Shown: one piece after another, positions 35,486 to 43,964 of the stretch
How positions within the stretch are numbered: the stretch's first letter is position 1
How the letters are laid out: the number at the start of each line of letters is the position of its first letter
NCBI GenBank assembly: GCA_003255745.1
Contig: QKYL01000110.1
Coordinates: 62,001 to 126,000, forward strand
Direction: 5' to 3'
DNA length: 64,000 nucleotides
Origin: Paracoccus saliphilus
GTDB taxonomy: Bacteria; Pseudomonadota; Alphaproteobacteria; Rhodobacterales; Rhodobacteraceae
The notes under the pieces: model-generated
What the model was told of the DNA's origin: nothing
The model's input: the letters and a program-made list of their open reading frames with translations, nothing else
The model's database searches: none
Made by a program: the position numbers and the translations under genes

Positions 35486-38284
35486 CTAATGCGCCTCGGC
35501 CCAGTTCAGCCCATGCCCCGCATCGACCACCAGGGGCACCGACAGCCGGACCGAGGGTTCGGCCGCATTTTCCATGATATCGCGGGCACGGGCGATCAGG
35601 TCGTCGACCGCATCCTCGCGCACCTCGAAGACCAGTTCGTCATGCACCTGCAGCAGCATCCGCGCCGGAAGGTCGGCGATGGCGTCGGGCATGCGGATCA
35701 TGGCGCGGCGGATGATGTCGGCCGCCGCCCCCTGGATCGGCGCGTTGATCGCGGCCCGTCGGGCGCCGCCGGCGGCAGGCCCCGACTGGTTGATGCCGGG
35801 CGTGTTGATGCGCCGCCCGAACAGCGTGCGCACGAACCCGTCGGCCTTGGCCTCGGCCACGGTGCGGTCCATGTAGGCGCGAATTTCGGGGAAACGTTCG
35901 AAATAGGTGTCGATGAAGCTTTGCGCCTCGGCGCGCGGGATGCGCAGGTTGCGCGACAGGCCAAAGCCCGAGATGCCGTAGATCACGCCAAAGTTGATCG
36001 CCTTGGCGCGGCGCCGGATCATGGGGTCCATCCCCTCGACCGGGACGCCGAACATCTGGCTTGCGGTCATGGCGTGGATGTCGATGCCGTCGCGGAAGGC
36101 CTGCTTCAGCGCGGGGATGTCGGCCACGTGGGCCAAGATGCGCAGCTCGATCTGGCTGTAGTCCAGGCTGACCAGCCGATAGCCCTCGGGCGCGACGAAG
36201 GCCTGGCGGATGCGCCGCCCCTCGTCGCTGCGGATCGGGATGTTCTGCAGGTTCGGATCGGTCGATGACAGCCGCCCGGTCTGCGCGCCGGTGATGGAAT
36301 AGCAGGTATGGACGCGGCCGCTTTCAGAATTCACATAAGTCGGCAGCGCGTCAGTGTAGGTCGATTTCAGCTTGCTGATCTGGCGCCAGTCCAGCACGCG
36401 GGCCGGCAGGTCGTGACCTTCGGCCGCCAGGTCCTCCAGCACGTCGGCGCTGGTGGAAAATGCCCCGGTCTTGCCCTGCTTGCCCCCGGCCAGCCCCATC
36501 TTGTCGAACAGGATCTCGCCCAGCTGCTTGGGGCTGCCGATGTTGAAGCTCTGGCCGGCAAGGCCGTAGATCTCGTCCTCCAGTCCGGCCATCTTCTGAG
36601 AGAAGGCGTTCGACATGCGCTTCAGCACGTCCGTGTCGATGCGCACGCCCGTCATTTCCATTTGCGCCAAAACCGGGATCATCGGCCGTTCCAGCGTGTG
36701 ATAGACGGTTGACACCTTTTCCACCGGCAGCATGGGCGCGAAATGCTGATAAAGGCGCAGCGTGACATCGGCATCCTCGGCCGCATAGGGCGCGGCCTTG
36801 TCGATGCTGACCTGGCCGAAGTTGATCTGGCTTTTCCCCGACCCGATCAGGTCCTTGATCGGGATGCACTTGTGGCCCAGGTAACGCTCGGCCAGTTCGT
36901 CCATGCCATGGTTGTGGGTGCCCGCGTTCAGGGCATAGGACATCAGCATCGTGTCAGCCAGTGGCGTCATTTGGATGCCGTGGCGGGCCAGCATCTTCCA
37001 GTCATATTTCAGGTTCTGGCCGATCTTCAGGATCGACCCATCCTCCAGCACGGGCTTCAGCGCAGCCAGGACAGTCCGGGGGTCCATCTGACCCGCCACG
37101 CGCGCGGATTGCCCAAACAGGTCGTCGCCCCCCGCGACATGGCCAAAGGGGATATAGCAGGCCCGCCCCGGCGCCACAGCCAGCGAAATGCCCACCAATT
37201 CGGCCTGCATCTCGTCCAGGGCGGTCGTCTCGGTGTCGACGGCGACCTGGCCCGCTTCGCGAATCGCGGCAATCCAGCCCTCCAGCGCAACCATATCGGT
37301 TATGGTCTCGTAGGCCGCGATGTCGATCGCTGGCTGCTCGGGCGCGGCGGGCGCATCGCTGAGGGGGGCAGCCTGGATCACCGGCGCCTTGGTTCCCAGC
37401 CTTTCGGCCACGCGGTTCGTCAGCGTGCGGAACTCCATCTCGGACAGGAAGGCCAACAGGCGCTCGGGCTCGGGCGCCCGGACCTCCAGGCTCTCCAGCG
37501 TAAAGTCCAGGGGCGTGTTGCAGTCCAGCTCGACCAGCTGCTTGGACACGCGGATCTGCTCGGCATGCTCAATCAGGGTCTGGCGGCGCTTGGGCTGCTT
37601 GATCTCGCCCGCGCGCTCCAGCAGCGTCTCAAGATCCCCGTACTCTTGGATCAGCAGGGCGGCAGTCTTGATGCCGATGCCCGGCGCGCCCGGCACGTTG
37701 TCCACCGCATCACCCGCCAGCGCCTGCACGTCCACCACGCGATCGGGACCGACGCCGAACTTCTCCATCACCTCGTCGGGTCCGATCAGCTTGTTCTTGA
37801 TCGGGTCCAGCATGTCGACGCCGTCGCCGATCAGCTGCATCAGGTCCTTGTCGCTGCTGATGATCGTGGCGGTCCCGCCCGCCTCGCGCGCCCGGCAGGC
37901 CAGGGCCGCGATGATGTCGTCGGCCTCGTAGCCCTTGGTCTCGATGCAGGCGATGTTGAAGGCGCGGGTCGCGTCACGGGTCAGCGGGAACTGCGGGCGC
38001 AGGTCCTCGGGCGGTTCGGGACGGTTGGCCTTGTAGGCAGAATAGATCTCGTTGCGGAAGGTCTTGGATGAATGATCAAAGATCACCGCCGCATGGGTCG
38101 GCGCGGTATGCCCGTCATCGGTCTCGACATAGCGCCACAGCATGTTGCAGAAACCGGCCACCGCACCCACCGGCAGCCCGTCGGACTTGCGCGTCAAGGG
38201 GGGCAGCGCGTGATAGGCGCGGAAGATGAAGGCCGATCCGTCGATCAGATGCAGATGACAGCCCTTGCCGAATGCGTCGCCCAT
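35486..38284 (-). CDS. polA: DNA polymerase I
   Basis: Three-domain repair and Okazaki-fragment polymerase, 932 residues. The N-terminal 5'-3' nuclease domain begins with HLHLIDGSAFIFRAYHALP, the 3'-5' exonuclease domain carries VAVDTETTALDEMQAE (DxE site, so proofreading looks intact), and the polymerase domain has motif A DYSQIELRILAHV, motif B with AKAINFGVIYGISGFGLS and motif C LQVHDELVFEV. The ATG at 38284 follows an AGGATAGG stretch; a GTG two codons earlier is possible. It stands alone, 13 nt from the convergent hemN. Confidence 0.97.
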   Translation of the reverse strand: MGDAFGKGCHLHLIDGSAFIFRAYHALPPLTRKSDGLPVGAVAGFCNMLWRYVETDDGHTAPTHAAVIFDHSSKTFRNEIYSAYKANRPEPPEDLRPQFPLTRDATRAFNIACIETKGYEADDIIAALACRAREAGGTATIISSDKDLMQLIGDGVDMLDPIKNKLIGPDEVMEKFGVGPDRVVDVQALAGDAVDNVPGAPGIGIKTAALLIQEYGDLETLLERAGEIKQPKRRQTLIEHAEQIRVSKQLVELDCNTPLDFTLESLEVRAPEPERLLAFLSEMEFRTLTNRVAERLGTKAPVIQAAPLSDAPAAPEQPAIDIAAYETITDMVALEGWIAAIREAGQVAVDTETTALDEMQAELVGISLAVAPGRACYIPFGHVAGGDDLFGQSARVAGQMDPRTVLAALKPVLEDGSILKIGQNLKYDWKMLARHGIQMTPLADTMLMSYALNAGTHNHGMDELAERYLGHKCIPIKDLIGSGKSQINFGQVSIDKAAPYAAEDADVTLRLYQHFAPMLPVEKVSTVYHTLERPMIPVLAQMEMTGVRIDTDVLKRMSNAFSQKMAGLEDEIYGLAGQSFNIGSPKQLGEILFDKMGLAGGKQGKTGAFSTSADVLEDLAAEGHDLPARVLDWRQISKLKSTYTDALPTYVNSESGRVHTCYSITGAQTGRLSSTDPNLQNIPIRSDEGRRIRQAFVAPEGYRLVSLDYSQIELRILAHVADIPALKQAFRDGIDIHAMTASQMFGVPVEGMDPMIRRRAKAINFGVIYGISGFGLSRNLRIPRAEAQSFIDTYFERFPEIRAYMDRTVAEAKADGFVRTLFGRRINTPGINQSGPAAGGARRAAINAPIQGAAADIIRRAMIRMPDAIADLPARMLLQVHDELVFEVREDAVDDLIARARDIMENAAEPSVRLSVPLVVDAGHGLNWAEAH

Positions 38285-38362
38285 GATCACCTATCCTTGC
38301 TGCTTCGGCCCGTCTTTTGACATGATGGACCGGATTCTTCCACCCGCCGCAAGGAGGCCCAG

Positions 38363-38548
38363 ATGCCGCGCATGCGCCGCAAGTCAGACCTGCCGACCAA
38401 GACATGCCTTGCCTGCGGGCTGCCTTTCAGCTGGCGCAAGAAATGGGAACGGGACTGGGATCAGGTGCGCTACTGCTCGGACCGGTGCCGGGGGAGCAAG
38501 GCGACGCGGTCGGATGGGGCCAAGGGTGGCGCAGCCACCTCGCCTTGA
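38363..38548 (+). CDS. DUF2256 small zinc-ribbon-like protein
   Basis: A 61-residue protein matching DUF2256: [16 protein letters not shown], then LPFSWRKKW and the second cysteine pair in RYCSDRCR. The four cysteines (two CxxC-like pairs) suggest zinc binding. An AAGGAGG site stands just upstream of the ATG. Function unknown; the family is often seen near photolyase or redox genes, which are absent here. Divergent from polA. Confidence 0.8.
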   Translation: MPRMRRKSDLPTKTCLACGLPFSWRKKWERDWDQVRYCSDRCRGSKATRSDGAKGGAATSP

Positions 38549-38608
38549 CGGCCCCCTCGATGGGGGCGGTCAAGGCGCGCCGGTCCGTGTGGTCCGATGC
38601 GCGCGATA

Positions 38609-38857
38609 TCAGTGGTCGTCGTCGTGGGCGTGATCGCGGTCGATCACGAAGCGCTTGTCGCAATAGCCGCAATCGACATAGCCCGCCTCGGGCGCGATCG
38701 CCAGCCAGACGCGCGGATGGCCCATGCCCACCGCGTCGTCGCCGTCGCAGCTGACGCGCCAGCGGGTCACGATTTCGGTGACGGGCGCCGGGCGGTTCAG
38801 CGCTTCCGGGCCGGTTTCGGTCGACAGCGGGGTTTCGGGCGTCACGTGCTGCGTCAT
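38609..38857 (-). CDS. Zinc-finger (CHCC, NDUFS6-like) protein
   Basis: An 82-residue protein whose C-terminal half reads [10 protein letters not shown], then [12 protein letters not shown], giving one C and one H before a CxxC pair: the CHCC zinc finger of the mitochondrial complex I subunit NDUFS6 and its alphaproteobacterial relatives. It ends in a His/Asp-rich tail. In alphaproteobacteria this protein is associated with NADH dehydrogenase. The ATG at 38857 has AAGAAGG 6 nt upstream. It is convergent with the DUF2256 gene and divergent from the ABC ATPase gene. Confidence 0.82.
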   Translation of the reverse strand: MTQHVTPETPLSTETGPEALNRPAPVTEIVTRWRVSCDGDDAVGMGHPRVWLAIAPEAGYVDCGYCDKRFVIDRDHAHDDDH

Positions 38858-38948
38858 GGCTGGCCTTCTTGTGGCGGCTTGCATCATCTGGTCTAACCCC
38901 CATTAGCGCAGCGCCGCCTGCCTTCGCAAGCTCTGCAAGGATTGCCCC

Positions 38949-39872
38949 ATGTCCGACGCCATCCAGATTACCGGTCTTCGCAAGACCTATGCCGCCCAGG
39001 GCAACGCCCCGGCCAAGGATGCGCTGAAGGGCATCGACCTGACGATCCGCGCCGGCAGCATCTTCGGGCTTCTGGGGCCGAACGGGGCGGGCAAGTCCAC
39101 AATGATCAACATCCTGGCGGGCCTCGTGAACAAGACCGCGGGCCAGGTCACGATCTGGGGCTTTGACCAGGACCGCAACCCGCGCCAGTCCCGCGCAGCC
39201 ATCGGCGTGATGCCGCAGGAACTGAACATGGACCCCTTCTTCACCCCCCGCGCCAGCCTCGAGGTGCAGGCCGGGCTCTACGGCGTGCCGAAATCTGAAC
39301 GCTGGACGGACGAGCTGCTGGAGCTGGTGGGCCTGACCGGCCAGGCCAATGCCTATGCCCGCAGCCTGTCGGGGGGGATGAAGCGGCGCCTGCTGCTGGC
39401 CAAGGCGCTGGTCCACCGCCCCCAGATCCTGGTGCTGGACGAACCCACCGCGGGCGTGGACATCACGCTGCGCGAGATGCTGTGGACGAATGTCCGCAAG
39501 CTGAACCAGCAGGGCATGACGATCATCCTGACCACGCATTACCTCGAAGAGGCCGAGCAGATGTGCGACGAGATCGCCATCATCAACCACGGCGAGGTCG
39601 TCATCCGCCAGAGCACCCGCGACCTGCTTGCCCGCACCGATGGCAAGACGCTGGTTCTGGACACGGGTGGAGAGATCCCCCTGCCCGACCTGCCCCAAGG
39701 GACGCGGGCGGAACGGCGGCCGGACGGGCGGCTGGCGATCACATATCCGCCCTCGCGCCTGCGCGCGGACCAGGTTCTTGACGCACTGCGCGCCGCCGGG
39801 GTTCCTATCCTGGATGTCGCGACCGAGCAGCCGGACCTCGAGGATGTCTTTGTTGAACTGACCCGCGGCTGA
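38949..39872 (+). CDS. ABC transporter ATP-binding protein (ABC-2 type export family)
   Basis: A 307-residue nucleotide-binding subunit. Walker A GPNGAGKST is at 43-51, the signature LSGGM at 140-144, and Walker B with the catalytic Glu in LVLDEPTAG at 161-169, followed by the switch histidine in LTTHYLEEAEQ. The C-terminal extension of about 80 residues resembles the regulatory tail of NodI/CcmA/DrrA-like exporters. No membrane partner is adjacent: the next gene is on the other strand. Substrate unknown. Confidence 0.88.
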   Translation: MSDAIQITGLRKTYAAQGNAPAKDALKGIDLTIRAGSIFGLLGPNGAGKSTMINILAGLVNKTAGQVTIWGFDQDRNPRQSRAAIGVMPQELNMDPFFTPRASLEVQAGLYGVPKSERWTDELLELVGLTGQANAYARSLSGGMKRRLLLAKALVHRPQILVLDEPTAGVDITLREMLWTNVRKLNQQGMTIILTTHYLEEAEQMCDEIAIINHGEVVIRQSTRDLLARTDGKTLVLDTGGEIPLPDLPQGTRAERRPDGRLAITYPPSRLRADQVLDALRAAGVPILDVATEQPDLEDVFVELTRG

Positions 39873-39877
39873 GGGTC

Positions 39878-39896
39878 GGGGGTCTTGCCGACCCCC
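39878..39896. terminator. Hairpin between convergent ABC ATPase and HIT genes
   Basis: GGGGGTC / GACCCCC with a 5-nt loop, 5 nt after the ATPase stop and 14 nt before the end of the HIT gene. No T run is present on either side, so termination may be inefficient. Confidence 0.5.
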
Positions 39897-39910
39897 GGCC
39901 GGTGCTGCAC

Positions 39911-40291
39911 TCAGCGGGTGCCGATCATCGGGCCCATGACGGCTCCGCCCATGATATGCAGATGGAAATGCGGCACCTCCTGCACGCCGTGGGCGCCGGC
40001 ATTGGTGATCGCGCGAAAGCCGTCGCCCCCTTTCTCCAGCCCCACGCTCTCGGACGCGCAGACCTGGGCGCACAGGCGCATGAAGCCCGCAATCTCGGCC
40101 TCGGAGGCATTGGCCGCAAAGTCGTCGAAGCTGACATAGCGTCCCTTGGGGATGACCAGCACATGGCTGGGCGCCTTGGGCGAGATGTCGCGGAAGGCCA
40201 GCGCGTGGTCATTTTCGGCCACGGTATCGTTGGGGATTTCGCCCCGCAGGATGCGGGCAAAGATGTTGCTGTCGTCATAGGCAAAGGACAT
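39911..40291 (-). CDS. HIT family nucleotide hydrolase (HinT-like)
   Basis: A 126-residue histidine-triad protein with the catalytic HFHLH at 108-112 (His-x-His-x-His) followed by IMGG. HinT-type members hydrolyse phosphoramidates such as AMP-lysine; the physiological substrate is uncertain. The N-terminal FARILRGEIPNDTVAEND is typical. It starts at the ATG at 40291, 12 nt after the glycosyltransferase stop, so the two may be co-transcribed. Confidence 0.93.
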   Translation of the reverse strand: MSFAYDDSNIFARILRGEIPNDTVAENDHALAFRDISPKAPSHVLVIPKGRYVSFDDFAANASEAEIAGFMRLCAQVCASESVGLEKGGDGFRAITNAGAHGVQEVPHFHLHIMGGAVMGPMIGTR

Positions 40292-40303
40292 ATGGCTACC
40301 TTT

Positions 40304-41881
40304 CTAGTCGGCAAAGAGAGAGGGGATTTCGGCCAGCGCCCGGCCTTCTTCCGGGCTGAGGCCCAGGAAGGATGCGATTGCCAGGGCGTTGCGTTCAGTC
40401 GGGGCCGCGTCCGAGATTGCGGTGAACCGGGCAAAGCCCGCTTCTTTCAGGCGGTCGGCCTCGTGCTCCAGGTCGCTGCGCATGATCGGCAGCAGCCGGT
40501 CGGCCAGCTCGGCGGGCGCATCGCGGCTGACCAGCCCGACCCGCTCCATGTGGCCGCGGATGTAATCGTCATCGAACCGGCTGTCCACGAACAGGATCCG
40601 CGTCTCGGCTCGGTCGCCGTCGAAATCGGCGATGAGACTAAGGGCCGAGGGGTCGACGCAGAACACCAGATGATTGGATTCGAACTGGTCGAACAGCAGC
40701 TTGACCAGCGCCCGGCGATGCCGCTCGCGCTTGCCCAGGGACGACTCGACGCCACCCATGTCCGGCAGGTTGGCCTCGGATTCGTTGAAGATGTAATCCA
40801 CGGCAGGAATATCGGACCGCGCCCGGATCGCGGCGGTCAGGCGCTTGGCCACGTGCCATTTCTTGGCCACCAGGATGTGAACCACGCGCTGGTGACCCAA
40901 ACTGCCGTCGGTTTCCCAAAAGCGCGGCGCGAAACGCCGGCCAATCCGCCCGCGACCCGTCAGGAAGGCAAACAGCCGCCGCCCTTCGGAGACCAGGGGA
41001 AAATCCAGCCCCTTGCTTTGCCACAGCGCGCCAAGCCAGTCCCGCAGCTCCAGCGCCTCGGGACTGATCTTGCGGGCGAACAGGTAATCCTGGCGCAGCA
41101 GCAGGTCATAATGGTCGTTGTAGAAGGTCAGCGGCATTCCGTAATCGGTGAAGATCAGGAAGGTCAGCGTCCGCGTCTTGATCTGTGTGCGCGGAACCAG
41201 ATGGGCGACCAGCGTCTGGAAGAAGGTCTCGTCCGGGATCCAGGTCGTGCTGAAAAAGCGCATGACTTCGGGACGCACCTGGATCAGCGCAAAGACGGCC
41301 TCGACCGTCTGGCGGCGCAGGCACCACCATTGCGACCCGATCATGACCTGCAGGTCGGGGGGCACCTCGCGTCGCAGGCCAAGGCGCTGCTGCAGGTTGA
41401 AGCTGGCATAGAACAGCCGGCGCTGCTTGCGTTCGTTGAACCAGTGCCGATAGATCAGGCGCTCCTGTTTGAAGCCGGTCTTGATCCAGTCGCTTTGGAA
41501 GAAATCAAAGCTTTCGATATAGTCGCAATCCTCGGCATCAAGAAAGGACCGCGCAAATTCGGCCGATTTGATGGGCATGCAGTCGCCCGACAGCATGTAG
41601 AAATGGGTGGCTTGGGGAAAGGCCGCCTCGGCCGCGCGCAGGGCCTCGATCGTGGCGGCAACAAGCGACCATTCGCCCCACCCGCACCTGATGCGCCTTG
41701 CGGCAAATGTCACGCGCGGATGGTCCCCAAGCGCGTCGCAGATCTGCTGGAACATGGGCAACGGCGCTCGCCGGTCGAAATGGATCGCGACGAAATCGCC
41801 TGTGGCCGTCAGGCGTCGCGCCTGGTCGATCACCCCCTGCGGGTCCTTGTGCGCCAGAAGGATAAAGGCAATGCGGGCCAT
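40304..41881 (-). CDS. GT14 core-2/I-branching glycosyltransferase with C-terminal DUF5928 domain
   Basis: A 525-residue cytoplasmic or membrane-associated glycosyltransferase. The first 290 residues match the core-2/I-branching beta-1,6-N-acetylglucosaminyltransferase family: IAFILLAHKDP at the start, the HFYMLSGDCMPIKS segment, and WIPDETFFQTL with the likely catalytic acidic residue. The last 230 residues correspond to the DUF5928 region seen in Rhodobacteraceae and have no known activity. A role in exopolysaccharide or surface glycan synthesis is probable. It is divergent from a sulfotransferase gene, which suggests a sulfated glycan product. Confidence 0.82.
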   Translation of the reverse strand: MARIAFILLAHKDPQGVIDQARRLTATGDFVAIHFDRRAPLPMFQQICDALGDHPRVTFAARRIRCGWGEWSLVAATIEALRAAEAAFPQATHFYMLSGDCMPIKSAEFARSFLDAEDCDYIESFDFFQSDWIKTGFKQERLIYRHWFNERKQRRLFYASFNLQQRLGLRREVPPDLQVMIGSQWWCLRRQTVEAVFALIQVRPEVMRFFSTTWIPDETFFQTLVAHLVPRTQIKTRTLTFLIFTDYGMPLTFYNDHYDLLLRQDYLFARKISPEALELRDWLGALWQSKGLDFPLVSEGRRLFAFLTGRGRIGRRFAPRFWETDGSLGHQRVVHILVAKKWHVAKRLTAAIRARSDIPAVDYIFNESEANLPDMGGVESSLGKRERHRRALVKLLFDQFESNHLVFCVDPSALSLIADFDGDRAETRILFVDSRFDDDYIRGHMERVGLVSRDAPAELADRLLPIMRSDLEHEADRLKEAGFARFTAISDAAPTERNALAIASFLGLSPEEGRALAEIPSLFAD

Positions 41882-41947
41882 GTCGTCCTGTTGTTCCTTG
41901 GAATGATGGCAATCCGCCCATGTCGGGCGTTGAAAATTCCGCCTCGT

Positions 41948-41976
41948 TTTGATTTGTGTGTGTAACCATTTTTACT
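41948..41976 (+). promoter_or_regulatory. Possible promoter of the sulfotransferase gene
   Basis: TTGATT (41948-41953), a 17-nt spacer and TTACTG (41971-41976) lie in the most AT-rich patch of the window (about 41930-41985). The predicted start is near 41983, 64 nt before the ATG at 42047. The minus-strand promoter of the glycosyltransferase must lie in the same patch. Confidence 0.35.
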
Positions 41977-42046
41977 GTTGGGACAAGCAGCCCGGCCCGT
42001 CGCGGCCCAAGTGCGGCCGCCCGGGATTGATCGGAGAAATTGAAGC

Positions 42047-42865
42047 ATGGGTTTTCCCGGCGTCTGGATGACGGAAAGCGAAAGCATGATCTATCGGGTC
42101 GTGCCGAAATGCGCCTGCTCGACCATCGGCCAGATCATGTATTACTCGGACCACGGCTGTTTCTTCGACGGCGACATTCATGACGCGAACGAGGGCATGC
42201 ACAAGTGGTCCCAGGACCACAGCCAGAACCCGATCGAACGCGCGGTGCGGGCCCGCGACGCCGTGACATTTACGTGCGTGCGAAACCCCTATGCGCGGAT
42301 CCTGTCCTCGTTCTTCGACAAGATTGCTGGAATCCAGCGCAACGGCCGGCGCTATCGCGGCAACCTGGTCCCGCAGCTGGTCCAACGCTATGGCATTGAC
42401 GTGGGCAGCCCGGAAAATGGGTTCGAATTTGACCAGGTCGCCAGCTTTCGCCGCTTTCTGCTGTTCGCGCGCGACACCATCCGGTTCCGCAAGCCGATGG
42501 AACCCGACATCCACTGGTCGGCCATGTCGGGACATATTTCGACGTTTATCGTGAACGGCGGCCGCTACGACCGCATCTTCTTCACCGAGACATTCAACAA
42601 TGGCATGCAGAAGGTGCTGGACGAGGCTGAGACTCCGGTTCCGCTGGACCTGGCCAACGTGCCCCGGTTCAACGAATCAGAAGGGCACGGCCCCAAGCGC
42701 GCCCATAAGGTCAGCGACTATTTCGACGACCTGTCGCGGCACCTGGTCTGGGAAATCTACAAGGACGATTTCCAGTTGTTCCGATATGACTTCGACAATC
42801 CCGACAACAAGATGCCCTTGGGCGAGGTCGATCTGGACGAGGTTCACGCCAAGCTGGGCCGCTGA
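42047..42865 (+). CDS. Sulfotransferase family 2 protein
   Basis: A 272-residue PAPS-dependent sulfotransferase, probably acting on carbohydrate. The 5'-phosphosulfate loop is seen as VPKCACSTIGQ (19-29), close to the PKxGxT/S pattern, and the 3'-phosphate-binding segment as CVRNPYARILSSFF (77-90). No signal or anchor helix is present, so it is cytoplasmic. It is divergent from the GT14 gene across 165 bp; the pair may build a sulfated surface glycan. An 8-bp hairpin follows the stop. Confidence 0.83.
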   Translation: MGFPGVWMTESESMIYRVVPKCACSTIGQIMYYSDHGCFFDGDIHDANEGMHKWSQDHSQNPIERAVRARDAVTFTCVRNPYARILSSFFDKIAGIQRNGRRYRGNLVPQLVQRYGIDVGSPENGFEFDQVASFRRFLLFARDTIRFRKPMEPDIHWSAMSGHISTFIVNGGRYDRIFFTETFNNGMQKVLDEAETPVPLDLANVPRFNESEGHGPKRAHKVSDYFDDLSRHLVWEIYKDDFQLFRYDFDNPDNKMPLGEVDLDEVHAKLGR

Positions 42866-42872
42866 ACGCAAA

Positions 42873-42892
42873 CGGGCGCCCGAAGGCGCCCG
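42873..42892. terminator. Hairpin between convergent sulfotransferase and dps genes
   Basis: A perfect 8-bp stem CGGGCGCC / GGCGCCCG with a CGAA tetraloop, 8 nt after the sulfotransferase stop. No T run follows in either direction. Confidence 0.5.
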
Positions 42893-42907
42893 CCGGCCGA
42901 CCGCCGG

Positions 42908-43381
42908 TTATTCCAGGTGGCTTTCCAGGAACCACAGGTCCTTGTCCAGTTCGCGCGAAATGCCGGTCAGCAGATCAGCGGTATCGGCGTCGCCGGCCTC
43001 GTCCGTGCTGTCAATGGCGGCGCGCACGTTGGCACCATGGTCGCGGATGCGGGCGCACAATTCGTTCAGGTGATCCTGCACCTTTGTCACGTCGGTCGGA
43101 TAGGGTTTCAGCGTGGTCGAATCCTTCACCACCTCGGCCGTGCCCATGGCGCGCCCGTCCAGGACCTGCACCCGCTCGGCCATCACGTCGGTATGGTCCA
43201 GAACGCGGGCATAAACGGCATCCAGGAATTCATGAACGGCGATGAAGTTCGGCCCCTTCATGTTCCAATGCGCCTGCTTGACCGCAAGGCCCAGGGCAAT
43301 GCTGTCGGCGACACGGGCGTTCAGGGTTTCGATGGATGTCTTGCGGGCGTTGTCTTCAAGCCCCTTCACGTTCACGGCCAT
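42908..43381 (-). CDS. dps: Dps family DNA-binding ferritin-like protein
   Basis: A 157-residue mini-ferritin that oxidises iron with hydrogen peroxide and protects DNA. The inter-subunit ferroxidase ligands are in KQAHWNMKGPNF (His), HEFLDAVYARVLDHTDVMAERV (Asp/Glu) and the helix pairs that follow; the N-terminal tail is short with two lysines. The ATG at 43381 has AGGAGG 6 nt upstream. It is the only gene of its unit; the gap to acpP (43382-43560) holds the acpP terminator. Confidence 0.93.
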   Translation of the reverse strand: MAVNVKGLEDNARKTSIETLNARVADSIALGLAVKQAHWNMKGPNFIAVHEFLDAVYARVLDHTDVMAERVQVLDGRAMGTAEVVKDSTTLKPYPTDVTKVQDHLNELCARIRDHGANVRAAIDSTDEAGDADTADLLTGISRELDKDLWFLESHLE

Positions 43382-43493
43382 GATAGCCTCCTGTGTTCGG
43401 ATGTTTCGCCGCCACAACAAGGTGCCTGTCCCCGAGGTTCCGTCGCGTGCGATATAAACCGCCCCTTGCGACGAAAGGTCATGGCCATGAAAA

Positions 43494-43521
43494 ACGGCGC
43501 CTCCCTTTCAGGGGGCGCCGT
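43494..43521 (-). terminator. Rho-independent terminator of acpP
   Basis: A long stem: ACGGCGCC / GGCGCCGT (43494-43501 with 43514-43521) that continues inward as CCCT/AGGG. On the minus strand it is followed by TTTTTC. It lies 40 nt past the acpP stop and would insulate dps. Confidence 0.85.
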
Positions 43522-43560
43522 CTGGCCGCCGCGACGGATGCGCGGCCCAAAGGTGACGGA

Positions 43561-43794
43561 TCAGACCGCGCCCTTGATGAAGTTCACCGCATCGCCGACG
43601 GTCTGGATGGTCTCGGCGGCGTCATCGGGGATCTCGATCCCGAACTCTTCCTCGAAAGCCATGACCAGCTCGACGGTGTCGAGGCTGTCGGCGCCCAGAT
43701 CGTCGATGAACGAAGCGGACTCGACCACCTTGTCCTCGTCGACACCCAGATGCTCGACCACGATCTTCTTCACGCGATCAGCGATATCGCTCAT
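43561..43794 (-). CDS. acpP: Acyl carrier protein
   Basis: A 77-residue acidic carrier of growing acyl chains in fatty acid synthesis. The phosphopantetheine attachment site is Ser37 in [10 protein letters not shown]. The start [18 protein letters not shown] is typical. It follows fabG after 170 nt with its own promoter-like sequence and ends in a strong terminator, so it can be expressed at a higher level than fabD-fabG. Confidence 0.98.
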   Translation of the reverse strand: MSDIADRVKKIVVEHLGVDEDKVVESASFIDDLGADSLDTVELVMAFEEEFGIEIPDDAAETIQTVGDAVNFIKGAV

Positions 43795-43889
43795 GTCATA
43801 TCCTCATTCTCGCGGGCATCCGCCCAAGTTTTGCACGGACCTGGCGGCCCGGTTCAGCACAGGGCGGTTCCCCTGCTGCTAAAGCGGGG

Positions 43890-43917
43890 GATATAGCACC
43901 CATGAACCTTCATGCAA
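43890..43917 (-). promoter_or_regulatory. Probable sigma-70 promoter of acpP
   Basis: On the minus strand TTGCAT (43917-43912), a 16-nt spacer and TATATC (43895-43890) form a good -35/-10 pair. Transcription would start near 43883, giving a leader of about 90 nt before acpP. It lies between the fabG stop and the acpP start. Confidence 0.5.
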
Positions 43918-43964
43918 CCGCTTTCGCAAGGATTCCTGCGGGGCGTTGCGGCGGCGCAAGACCC

